Below, piece after piece: positions 1-4,528 of a DNA stretch of 11,426 nucleotides (positions within the stretch are counted from its first letter, which is position 1; the number at the start of each line of letters is the position of its first letter). The position numbers and the translations under genes are program-made. The DNA is from Veillonellaceae bacterium (GTDB lineage: Bacteria; Bacillota_C; Negativicutes; UBA1444), in contig JAAZNU010000262.1 in NCBI GenBank assembly GCA_012798135.1, positions 1-11,426 of the forward strand, read 5' to 3'. The notes under the pieces were generated by a model that worked only from the letters and a program-made list of their open reading frames with translations, was not told where the DNA came from and did not search any database.

Positions 1-15
1 ACCGGGTCTGCTCAT
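1..15 (-). CDS. Start of a downstream gene, cut by the window edge
   Basis: On the minus strand an ATG at 13-15 overlaps the TGA stop of the kinase gene (12-14) in an ATGA arrangement, and the frame stays open to the edge, reading M-S-R-P-G. The four-base overlap is the usual sign of translational coupling, and tight junctions are common in this operon. Only five codons are visible, so nothing can be said about function. Confidence 0.4.
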
Positions 16-656
16 CGGGTCAGCTCCTCGATCATGGCCTGGACGCGCGGCCGCAGCTCATCCACCGTGCCGCTCGTGTCCAGCTGGTAGTCCCACTGCG
101 ACCAGTGATCCAGCTCCGTCTCACTCACGTGATGCAGCTCGCTCGTTGGCGGCACAGAGCCATCGCGCGCCTGCAGCCGCTCGAGCATCAGTTCATCCGG
201 GCACACGCACCGCACCAGCGCGAAATCAGCACCCCGCAGCGCCGTCGCCTCGTTGCCGAACCGCAGGTCATCCACCACGCAGGTGACGTCCGGGTTCGCC
301 GCTGCACCCCGTGCAAGCAAACACTCGACCCAGACATCGGGCCACAGGCCGCGGTAGTGCATCCCGAGCTGCTGAAAGAACTGCCGCCTGGTCCATCGCC
401 CGAGCAGCTCACGCGACGCAGCGTCGCGCCAGGCGGTATACGCATCCTGAACGTGGACATGTTCGGGGGGCTGAAACAGGCTCGCCACCCACAGCCACCC
501 GCGCGGGTCGCTGACGTCGGTGTCGCGCAGGTTGTACAGCGTCCGCAGCGGCTCCGCAAAGCTCACCCTCACCGCACCCGCAGTGGCAACCATCTCCGCC
601 GCCGTGCTCTTCCCCGAACCCATCTTGCCGCTCAGCGCGATCCTCACGGGGCGCAT
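12..656 (-). CDS. Deoxynucleoside monophosphate kinase (phage type)
   Basis: A 214-residue P-loop kinase that would phosphorylate dNMPs to dNDPs in the cytoplasm, feeding phage DNA synthesis. Residues 10-18 (GKMGSGKST) form the Walker A loop. Residues 129-136 (DDLRFGNE) match the D-x-R-F-x-N-E signature of the T4 gp1-like dNMP kinase family, and the RRQFFQQLG segment near residue 90 followed by PDVWVE near 107 is also typical. The length is normal for the family. The ATG at 654-656 overlaps the end of the upstream gene (stop at 644) by 13 bases, suggesting coupled translation. Family assignment is strong. Which dNMPs it accepts cannot be read from the sequence, and a more general adenylate-kinase-like role is the main alternative. 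Confidence 0.88.
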   Translation of the reverse strand: MRPVRIALSGKMGSGKSTAAEMVATAGAVRVSFAEPLRTLYNLRDTDVSDPRGWLWVASLFQPPEHVHVQDAYTAWRDAASRELLGRWTRRQFFQQLGMHYRGLWPDVWVECLLARGAAANPDVTCVVDDLRFGNEATALRGADFALVRCVCPDELMLERLQARDGSVPPTSELHHVSETELDHWSQWDYQLDTSGTVDELRPRVQAMIEELTR

Positions 657-910
657 TGCAGGGCCTCCAGGCGAGCGATCACACGCTCCGCGCGGTGGTC
701 GGGGCGCGTGCCCATTGCCTCAATTGCACGCGCCGACGGCACGCAGCGCTGGCAGGCCATCCGCAGCGCGATCCGCAGTTCAGTGCCCACCACGCACTCA
801 CGGTCGCTCACCGCAATGTCCAGCGCTTCCTGCAGCGCATCCGGATCCACGCCCGCTTCCCGCGCAACGTCACCCACCGCTCTGTCCGCAAGCTCGTCAA
901 TGCTACCCAT
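644..910 (-). CDS. Small acidic protein of unknown function
   Basis: An 88-residue protein that I do not recognise. It is mostly predicted helix, with an acidic N-terminal half (MGSIDELADRAVGD...) and an arginine-rich C-terminus ending in ALQCAP. It has two cysteines near the centre (MACQRC) but no full metal-binding pattern, no signal peptide and no membrane segment. The start at 908-910 is supported by a ribosome-binding site GGGAGGA (minus strand, 915-921) about four bases upstream. It overlaps the dNMP kinase start by 13 bases, so the two are probably co-translated. It is preceded by a copy of the intergenic cassette. Confidence 0.7.
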   Translation of the reverse strand: MGSIDELADRAVGDVAREAGVDPDALQEALDIAVSDRECVVGTELRIALRMACQRCVPSARAIEAMGTRPDHRAERVIARLEALQCAP

Positions 911-930
911 GGCGTCCTCCCGTCGTCAGT

Positions 931-1014
931 GGCACGAGCGTCCCGCTCGTGTGCCGCTGCCGTTCATCCTGCTCATCCTGTCCATCCTGCGAGTCTGCCG
1001 TCAGCCGTTGCCGT
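931..1014 (+). repeat. Intergenic cassette 1: GGCAC hairpin plus 9-bp array
   Basis: A copy of the recurring intergenic element. It holds a hairpin (CACGAGCG at 933-940 pairing with CGCTCGTG at 944-951, loop TCC) and three 9-bp units ending in CATCCTG (963-971, 972-980, 981-989). After these comes CGAGTCTGCCGTC and a GCCGTTGCCGT tail that runs into the stop codon of the gene at 1015. Read with the genes (minus strand), the order is stop, GACGGC-type linker, 9-mer array, hairpin, ribosome-binding site. Confidence 0.85.
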
Positions 1015-1293
1015 TCACGCCGGCGCCAGCCGTCCCGGTCCGCCTGGCGGCCGCTCACATGCTGCGTCGGTGTTGAGCCGCCGGATGACCTCCGCGGCGA
1101 TCTCGCGCAGACGCCGGCAGCGGGCCCGGAATGACGCTGCGACGACCGGCCCGGCTGCGCCATCCAGCACCAGGTCCACCTGCTCCCCGATCATCACCGC
1201 AGGAAACATCAGGTCCTCCGCCATCGCCCGCAGGTACGCCCGCAGATGCTGATACTCCCGCGGGCCCTCCAGCACTACCGTTGCCCCGGCCAT
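1015..1293 (-). CDS. Hypothetical 92-residue protein
   Basis: I do not recognise this protein. Residues 1-75 look like a compact mixed fold: a short hydrophobic strand (ATVVLEG), helices (REYQHLRAYLRAMAEDLMF, then FRARCRRLREIAAEVIRRL), and a Pro/Gly-rich tail (PPGGPGRLAPA). The start at 1291-1293 is backed by a GGAGAGGGG stretch on the minus strand just upstream. The N-terminal two thirds of the ORF overlaps the last 80 or so codons of the frame of the neighbouring membrane protein (1055-1423). This ORF has the more protein-like composition in the shared region, so I take it as the real one there. No membrane segment. Confidence 0.6.
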   Translation of the reverse strand: MAGATVVLEGPREYQHLRAYLRAMAEDLMFPAVMIGEQVDLVLDGAAGPVVAASFRARCRRLREIAAEVIRRLNTDAACERPPGGPGRLAPA

Positions 1294-1423
1294 CGTTACC
1301 CCTCTCCAGTCTCTCTCGTCGTGCCTCTCGGATCAGCCACCGGCCGACCGCCCAGGCCAGGCCGATGGCGATGATGTGCACCATGTTCAGCGTCGGCAGC
1401 ATGGTCGGCATGTCAGGATCCAT
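1055..1423 (-). CDS. Small one-TM membrane protein, reading frame doubtful at the C-terminus
   Basis: The first 42 residues look real: a hydrophobic segment around residues 9-27 (MVHIIAIGLAWAVG) followed by a basic helix (RWLIREARRERLERG), as in small phage holin or spanin-like proteins. The start at 1421-1423 lies four bases after the stop of the upstream 35-residue gene and has a GGGGAG ribosome-binding site. After residue 42 the composition turns to Gly/Ala/Ser/Pro, and the frame simply shadows the 92-residue gene beginning at 1293. A TAA in the -1 frame sits at 1296-1298, two bases before that ATG, which is where one would expect this gene to end. A one-base error, a real frameshift or a true long overlap would each explain this. 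The 122-residue length should not be trusted. Confidence 0.45.
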   Translation of the reverse strand: MDPDMPTMLPTLNMVHIIAIGLAWAVGRWLIREARRERLERGNDGRGNGSAGGPAGVSASAGVPAGDGGGPDVSCGDDRGAGGPGAGWRSRAGRRSVIPGPLPASARDRRGGHPAAQHRRSM

Positions 1424-1426
1424 GGC

Positions 1427-1534
1427 CTACTCCCCGAGCTGTTGCGAGATCTGCGAGCTGCGCATGCAGGCTGCGATGACCATCCCCGAGACCGCCGCCC
1501 AGATTGCCACGACCACCGCGATCACCAGGAGCAT
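1427..1534 (-). CDS. 35-residue hydrophobic peptide, possible holin or lysis accessory
   Basis: A very short gene. The minus-strand ATG at 1532-1534 is preceded by a strong ribosome-binding site (AGGAGGTG) with seven-base spacing, and the TAG lies at 1427-1429. The product begins MLLVIAVVVAIWAAVSG and continues through a second hydrophobic stretch to the polar end SSQISQQLGE, giving one transmembrane helix (roughly residues 1-23) and a short polar tail. It sits directly after the GH25 lysozyme gene and directly before another one-TM protein, the place where phages keep holins, antiholins or spanins. Size and topology fit but do not prove such a role. The ribosome-binding site makes it likely to be translated. 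Confidence 0.62.
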   Translation of the reverse strand: MLLVIAVVVAIWAAVSGMVIAACMRSSQISQQLGE

Positions 1535-1546
1535 CTGCGCCACCTC

Positions 1547-2179
1547 CTACCGAATAACCAGTTGCGCCAGCTCCGCCGCCGAGCCGTTGAACATGTCCAG
1601 GTCCGTCGTCGCCTTGCCGTTGTTGATGCCGGTGATGCTGCCCTTGTCGGTGTATTGCCAGAAGCTCCAGTGGCCCCAAGGCGCGCAGGTCGGGTCGTCA
1701 AACGGAGCGTTGCGCGTATAGTGCGCAACCCAGAGCTTGTGATCAGGCACCAGCGTCGGCCGCAGGTGCTCCTCGGCGAAGCTTGGCGACACATACACGA
1801 AGGGCCGCAACGAGACCACACGCCGCACCTCGTCCGAGAACTCCCGCACCAGCGCCGTCATCTGGTCCCGATCGAGCTTGCCCGCCTCCTCGACGTCAAC
1901 CGCCGGCGGCAGCATCCCCGCGAGGCCCTCGCCGTAGCCAACCACCCACAGGAAGTGCGCTGCCTGGTCCTCGCCGCTGCCGGCGACGGGCTTCAGGTAG
2001 TGGTACGCGCCGACCAGGAGCTGGCAGCCCTGCGCTCGGGCCTTGTTCCGCGCATAGGCCGGGTCCCTCCATGCCGTCCCCTCCGTGGCCTTCAGGTACG
2101 CGAATCCGAACCCCTGCCGCGCCACGAGCGACCAGTTGATCTCGCCGTCTCCGTGGTACACATCCACGCCCTTGATCAT
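1547..2179 (-). CDS. GH25-family lysozyme (phage muramidase)
   Basis: A 210-residue glycoside hydrolase family 25 domain with nothing added, so a single-domain N-acetylmuramidase that cuts the peptidoglycan glycan chain. Visible family features are the N-terminal GVDVYHGDGEINW (D6 lies on the active-site strand), FAYLKATEGT near residue 27, GAYHYLKP near 57, the catalytic D-x-E in PPAVDVEE (D95, E97), LWVAHY near 149, and the closing FWQYTD plus DLDMFNG. There is no signal peptide or wall-binding domain, so export would depend on a holin. The start at 2177-2179 has a GGGAGG site. Two tiny membrane proteins follow immediately, forming a possible lysis cassette separate from the one at 7512-9702. 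It could instead be a virion-associated lysozyme. Confidence 0.9.
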   Translation of the reverse strand: MIKGVDVYHGDGEINWSLVARQGFGFAYLKATEGTAWRDPAYARNKARAQGCQLLVGAYHYLKPVAGSGEDQAAHFLWVVGYGEGLAGMLPPAVDVEEAGKLDRDQMTALVREFSDEVRRVVSLRPFVYVSPSFAEEHLRPTLVPDHKLWVAHYTRNAPFDDPTCAPWGHWSFWQYTDKGSITGINNGKATTDLDMFNGSAAELAQLVIR

Positions 2180-2194
2180 GCCCTGCCTCCCGCC

Positions 2195-2242
2195 GTCATC
2201 CTGTCCATCCTGTTCATCCTGTGAGACTCGCCGTTGCCGTCC
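2195..2242 (+). repeat. Intergenic cassette 2: 9-bp array
   Basis: Three 9-bp units ending in CATCCTG (2195-2203, 2204-2212, 2213-2221), then TGAGACTCGCCGTTGCCGTC, ending at the stop codon of the minus-strand ORF at 2243. It fills the gap between that stop and the ribosome-binding site of the lysozyme gene. No GGCAC hairpin is present in this copy. Confidence 0.85.
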
Positions 2243-2482
2243 TCACACACACACGCGGGCCGGCACGTCCCCGGGGGGTTGGGACAATGCCGGCCCGCCC
2301 TGTGTCACCCGGCCCACCAGCCGGTCGTGCATCCCGCTCCCGCGGGAAACAGATTGCCGTCCCACTACCTCCCCGTCGCCATCATCCTGTCCATCCTGTG
2401 AGATAGCCGTCGCCCTGCCGTGCGCCGTCGCCCCCACCAACGCCTCCACCACCATCCGCTGCCACTCACCGCTCGCGTGCAT
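2243..2482 (-). CDS. Doubtful small ORF containing an internal 9-bp array
   Basis: An open frame of 79 codons starting at an ATG (2480-2482) that overlaps a TGA in the neighbouring frame as TGATG. The first 27 residues (MHASGEWQRMVVEALVGATA...) look like a helix of a real protein. The middle encodes SQDGQDDGDG, which is just the translated intergenic cassette (2381-2403). After the cassette come a possible ribosome-binding site (GGGGAGG) and two later starts, GTG and the ATG at MHDRLVGRVTQ, so the region may hold two tiny genes whose separating stop codon has been lost. The distal part encodes a Pro/Gly-rich peptide ending DVPARVCV and lies over a strong hairpin (2256-2297). No function can be given. 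Confidence 0.3.
   Translation of the reverse strand: MHASGEWQRMVVEALVGATAHGRATAISQDGQDDGDGEVVGRQSVSRGSGMHDRLVGRVTQGGPALSQPPGDVPARVCV
2256..2297. other. Strong two-part stem-loop
   Basis: CGGGCCGGCA (2256-2265) pairs with TGCCGGCCCG (2288-2297). Inside it GTCCC (2267-2271) pairs with GGGAC (2281-2285) around a nine-base loop. No T-run follows on the minus strand, so it is not a classic intrinsic terminator. It may act as a pause, a processing site or a Rho-linked end just before the stop at 2243. Confidence 0.6.
2381..2412 (+). repeat. Intergenic cassette 3, two 9-bp units, inside an open frame
   Basis: Two units (2381-2389 and 2390-2398) followed by TGAGATAGCCGTCGCC. The layout matches the other cassettes, with a GGGGAGG ribosome-binding-like site on the 3' side when read with the genes, but no stop codon adjoins it, so the frame reads straight through. 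Confidence 0.75.
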
Positions 2483-2680
2483 CACCGCGTCACCCTCTGC
2501 CGCAGGGATCGCGCCAGGCTCACATGCAGTCGCGCCAGGCCCTCCAGCGCGGTGATCAGCACTGCGATCTCCCAGGGCTCCCACAGCCGTTCCTCCCGTT
2601 CGAAGGGTCTGCCGGCTCACGCCGCAGGCTTTGCGCACGGCCTGCAGCTCAGGCCCCTGGATCCCCCAGGGGCGGATCAT
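2482..2680 (-). pseudogene. Small gene with apparent +1 frameshift after the Cro-like gene
   Basis: The ATG at 2678-2680 overlaps the stop of the Cro-like gene as ATGA, a good start by context. The first 25 codons (MIRPWGIQGPELQAVRKACG..., with an HTH-like RKACGVSRQT) are protein-like. In the next frame, after skipping one base at 2605, a clean sequence follows: FEREERLWEPWEIAVLIT, then ALEGLARLHVSLARSLRQ, ending with a TGA at 2482-2484 that overlaps the next ATG. Joined, this gives a 65-residue protein of sensible composition. The unshifted frame becomes Gly/Ala-rich instead. Alternatives are a sequencing error, a programmed +1 shift at ACC-C-TTC, or a separate 34-residue gene starting at a CTG behind the internal GGGAGG. 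Confidence 0.4.
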
Positions 2681-2964
2681 GATTCGCTCACACCTGCCGG
2701 CTCAGGCTCTGGCTGTGCGTCATCCGGCTCCGGCTCAGGCTCGGTGCCCTTGCCCACCACTACGTCCTGGTACCGTTGCTCGGACTCAGTGTGCAGCTCG
2801 TCGATGGCCGTCAACAGCCGCGTGAACCAGTCAACCGTGAGCGGTCTCTCAGACGTCTCCAGCAGCGAGATGTATGCGGTCGAGCAGCCCAGGCGCGCGG
2901 CGACCTCGTCCAGCCGCAGCCGCGCCGCCTGCCTCAGTTGTCGCACGTACCGTCCCGGTTCCAT
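2677..2964 (-). CDS. Xre-family regulator, Cro-like position
   Basis: A 95-residue DNA-binding protein. Residues 5-55 form a Cro/CI-type helix-turn-helix, with LDEVAARLG (18-26) as the positioning helix and STAYISLLETS (28-38) as the recognition helix. The tail is very acidic and Pro/Glu-repetitive (TEPEPEPDDAQPEPEPAG), perhaps for protease turnover or contact with another protein. It is transcribed leftward, away from the CI-like repressor, from a near-consensus promoter at 3002-3030, and its leader has no clear ribosome-binding site. Position opposite the repressor suggests the lytic-side regulator (Cro role). That is inferred from layout, and an immunity-region activator is also possible. 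Confidence 0.8.
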   Translation of the reverse strand: MEPGRYVRQLRQAARLRLDEVAARLGCSTAYISLLETSERPLTVDWFTRLLTAIDELHTESEQRYQDVVVGKGTEPEPEPDDAQPEPEPAGVSES

Positions 2965-2967
2965 GTT

Positions 2968-3007
2968 GTTCAGTCCAGTTCAGTAGAGTTAGCTACGGTA
3001 GAGTGTA
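2968..3007. promoter_or_regulatory. Operator candidate: 10-bp phased repeats
   Basis: Four successive 10-base blocks read GTTCAGTCCA, GTTCAGTAGA, GTTAGCTACG and GTAGAGTGTA. GTTCAGT recurs at 2968 and 2978, and GTAGAGT at 2983 and 2998. The blocks cover the -10 element, the predicted start of transcription and most of the leader of the Cro-like gene. Spacing of one helical turn puts the repeats on the same DNA face, as expected of a repressor-binding array for one of the flanking Xre proteins. Confidence 0.55.
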
Positions 3008-3030
3008 GTAAAATGTTGGCGTCCTGTCAA
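3002..3030 (-). promoter_or_regulatory. Sigma70-type promoter for the Cro-like gene
   Basis: On the minus strand a perfect -35 TTGACA (3025-3030) is followed by a 17-base spacer and the -10 hexamer TACACT (3002-3007). Transcription would start near 2995, about 30 bases before the Cro-like ATG. This is the PR equivalent of the switch. Confidence 0.75.
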
Positions 3031-3079
3031 GCACTTTTTCGCCGCCCGTTGGGCCCGCCGCCCCACGCCGGTTGAGTCG

Positions 3080-3094
3080 TGCTATACTTGCCGC
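3080..3094 (+). promoter_or_regulatory. Extended -10 promoter giving a leaderless repressor mRNA
   Basis: TGCTATACT (3080-3088) is an extended -10 element. Transcription six or seven bases downstream would begin at or next to the A of the repressor ATG (3095). No ribosome-binding site lies in front of that ATG and no good -35 is visible. Lambda cI is likewise leaderless when made from PRM. Confidence 0.6.
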
Positions 3095-3586
3095 ATGGCC
3101 ACATTGGGGCGGATCATTGCGGGGGCCCGCATCGAGCGGGGTATGACGCAGGAGGAACTTGCCGACGCGATCGGCGTCAGCAAGAGCGCAGTCTGCCAGT
3201 GGGAAGCGGGTCGGTCCACGCCGCGCATGCACATCCGCGCACGCATCGCCAAGGCCCTGGGGCTCGAGACGATGGTGCTGCTGCCCGAGATCGAGCTCCT
3301 ACCCGAATTGGACCCACCGCGCACCAGGGAACAGGCCATTGCCGATATCAAAGCGCGCCTGGCAGAGCTCGAGCACGACGAGCACGAGGGCCGCGGCGAC
3401 GCGCCCGATCCGTACCCCGGAATTGAGGCGTTGCTCCAGGACCCCACGTTGCGCCAGGCTCTCCAGATCACGGATGCCGAAGCCGAGAGCTTACGGTCCG
3501 TCTCCGTAGGCACGGACCACAGCGTCGAGACGGTGGATCAGGCGATCGCGCTCCTCGCGCTGTTGCGGACACTGCGCCGCCGCTAA
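3095..3586 (+). CDS. CI-like Xre-family repressor
   Basis: A 163-residue regulator. Residues 4-58 carry a clear Cro/CI helix-turn-helix: GMTQEELADAIGV (16-28) then SKSAVCQWEAGRSTP (29-43). A hinge rich in Glu/Asp/His (EHDEHEGRGDAPDP, 93-106) leads to a helical C-terminal part (PGIEALLQDPTLRQALQITDAEAE, VDQAIALLALLRTL) resembling the oligomerisation tails of other short phage repressors. There is no S24 self-cleavage domain, so induction would not follow the LexA/RecA route and may need an antirepressor. The start is the first ATG after an extended -10 (3083-3088) with no ribosome-binding site. It lies opposite the Cro-like gene with 130 bases between. Calling it the lysogenic repressor is inference from fold and position. 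Confidence 0.82.
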   Translation: MATLGRIIAGARIERGMTQEELADAIGVSKSAVCQWEAGRSTPRMHIRARIAKALGLETMVLLPEIELLPELDPPRTREQAIADIKARLAELEHDEHEGRGDAPDPYPGIEALLQDPTLRQALQITDAEAESLRSVSVGTDHSVETVDQAIALLALLRTLRRR

Positions 3587-3700
3587 CTCCCGACGCACCT
3601 GCGCCACCAACTCAAGCGGCACGTCTGCCCCGAAAATAACCACCGTGTCCAGCAGGAGAACTCGAAACGGTCGTGGAACATCACCAGCAGTGACATGCAT
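3491..3700 (-). CDS. Hypothetical 69-residue protein, antisense to the repressor 3' end
   Basis: An unrecognised small protein starting MHVTAGDVPRPFRVLLLDTV, with a hydrophobic strand, a helix (PLELVAQVRRELAAAQ) and a second charged helix (EERDRLIHRLDAVVRAYG). The composition is protein-like. I chose the ATG at 3698-3700 because a GGGGGTG stretch lies about nine bases upstream. A GTG at 3707-3709 is an alternative. The last 96 bases run antisense to the end of the repressor gene, so transcription here would collide with repressor transcription. The overlap is long for a phage, which keeps confidence moderate. No signal peptide or membrane segment. Confidence 0.45.
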   Translation of the reverse strand: MHVTAGDVPRPFRVLLLDTVVIFGADVPLELVAQVRRELAAAQCPQQREERDRLIHRLDAVVRAYGDGP

Positions 3701-3753
3701 GAGCGTCACCCCCGCCAGGCCATTCGCTTCATTCGCGAAACATCCTCCCGGAT

Positions 3754-3764
3754 GGGGGGGGGGG
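3754..3764 (+). repeat. Run of eleven G residues
   Basis: An uninterrupted G11 tract in the spacer between the divergent genes at 3700 (minus) and 3837 (plus), upstream of both. Such tracts slip during replication and can vary promoter spacing. They also cause sequencing errors. Confidence 0.9.
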
Positions 3765-3782
3765 CGACGATTGCCACAGATT

Positions 3783-3791
3783 TGTTACGAT
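3783..3791 (+). promoter_or_regulatory. Possible extended -10 upstream of the membrane-protein pair
   Basis: TGTTACGAT fits an extended -10 (TG-n-TACGAT). The start point would be near 3798, leaving a leader of about 40 bases before the ATG at 3837. No clear -35 is seen, and the match is modest. Confidence 0.3.
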
Positions 3792-3836
3792 ACGTCCCGG
3801 GGCACAGGCGCTCAATCCGTGTGGTGGGTGACCGCA

Positions 3837-4325
3837 ATGATCACGCGCAAGTCGCTGCCATACTGGCTCGCCATGGTCGCCGTCGTCACGCTCGTCGCCG
3901 CCCTGCCGTCATACCTCTCGTACCGCGATGCCAAAACCAATCTGCCCGAAGCCCTGAGTAAACTCCCGCCCGAGCTGGGCGGAACCAACTACGCGCGCCC
4001 GGCCGCTCCGGCAATCCCCAGCGCTCCAACCACGCCGCCAGCAGCACCACCGGCGGCCAACCCCAGCGCCGCCCCACACAGCGTTGGGGACCCACCCGGC
4101 GACATGGCCAGCGACCCTCGGTTTGTCGCATGGCGCCAGGCGTGGGGGCAGCTACAGCGGGGGATGACGGTCGCCCAGGTGGAGTCGCTCATCGGTCCGG
4201 GCCATCGCACGTCATCAGCGGCGGGGCGCGAGAACTACCAGTGGACGCCGCCGGCGGATCAGTGGGGGATCCCATGTCAGTGCTGGTTCGAGAGCGGCCG
4301 CCTGACCGAATGGATCGGCTACTGA
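3837..4325 (+). CDS. Membrane-anchored protein with BamE-like domain, candidate lysogenic conversion factor
   Basis: A 162-residue protein with three parts. Residues 8-28 (PYWLAMVAVVTLVAALP) form an uncleaved signal anchor after a basic N-terminus. Residues 52-85 are a Pro/Ala linker (PAAPAIPSAPTTPPAAPPAA). Residues 97-162 resemble the small BamE/SmpA-OmlA fold, with QLQRGMTVAQVESLIGPG, then YQWTPP and a final strand CWFESGRLTEWIGY. The domain would lie outside the inner membrane. I chose the ATG at 3837 because the anchor begins there and GGTGGGTGA precedes it; the frame upstream is low-complexity and unlikely. It is transcribed with the repressor side of the switch and overlaps the next gene by one base. 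Superinfection exclusion or host-envelope change in lysogens is inference only. Confidence 0.68.
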   Translation: MITRKSLPYWLAMVAVVTLVAALPSYLSYRDAKTNLPEALSKLPPELGGTNYARPAAPAIPSAPTTPPAAPPAANPSAAPHSVGDPPGDMASDPRFVAWRQAWGQLQRGMTVAQVESLIGPGHRTSSAAGRENYQWTPPADQWGIPCQCWFESGRLTEWIGY

Positions 4326-4471
4326 TGCGCTACCCCGACGGCGAGCGTATCAGCCCCCAGGAGGGGATGGCCCGCCGCACGCACCTCGCCTGGCTCGCAG
4401 ATCTCCTCAGCGCACTGTTCCGGCACATCCGCTCAGCCCTGCACATCGGTTCACGCAAAGCGGCCCGGTGA
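4325..4471 (+). CDS. 48-residue protein coupled to the BamE-like gene
   Basis: The ATG at 4325-4327 overlaps the upstream TGA by one base (TGATG), a typical coupled junction. The product begins MRYPDGERISPQEGMARR and continues with an amphipathic helix (LAWLADLLSALFRHIRSAL) ending in basic residues. The helix is too polar for a confident transmembrane call but could lie on a membrane surface. The stop codon is inside the stem of the terminator at 4459-4488. I do not recognise it; the shared transcript suggests it works with the membrane-anchored protein. Confidence 0.55.
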   Translation: MRYPDGERISPQEGMARRTHLAWLADLLSALFRHIRSALHIGSRKAAR

Positions 4472-4488
4472 TCTCTCACCGGGCCGCT
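4459..4488. terminator. Bidirectional terminator between convergent units
   Basis: AGCGGCCCGGTGA (4459-4471) pairs perfectly with TCACCGGGCCGCT (4476-4488) around a TCTC loop, a 13-bp GC-rich stem. It separates the rightward unit ending at 4471 from the leftward unit ending at 4529. T-runs are weak on both sides. Confidence 0.75.
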
Positions 4489-4528
4489 GCCATTCATGGC
4501 ACGGATGTCCCGACGCGTGCCGGCGAAT

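Noticed and set aside
963..989. 9-bp arrays as a CRISPR
   Set aside because: Units are only 9 bp, directly tandem, without spacers, and no cas gene is present.
105..1076. 323-codon plus-strand open frame opposite the kinase
   Set aside because: Low-complexity Arg/Ala/Pro/His composition opposite a confidently recognised kinase gene.
903..1163. Minus-strand ORF containing an Asp/Gln repeat (QDGQDEQDE)
   Set aside because: It is the translated 9-bp cassette array. The 9-bp period keeps any frame open, and the rest of the ORF shadows the 92-residue gene.
1413..1679. 88-codon minus-strand frame rich in Gly/His/Gln
   Set aside because: Shadow of the lysozyme 3' end and the 35-residue gene in another frame, with no ribosome-binding site.
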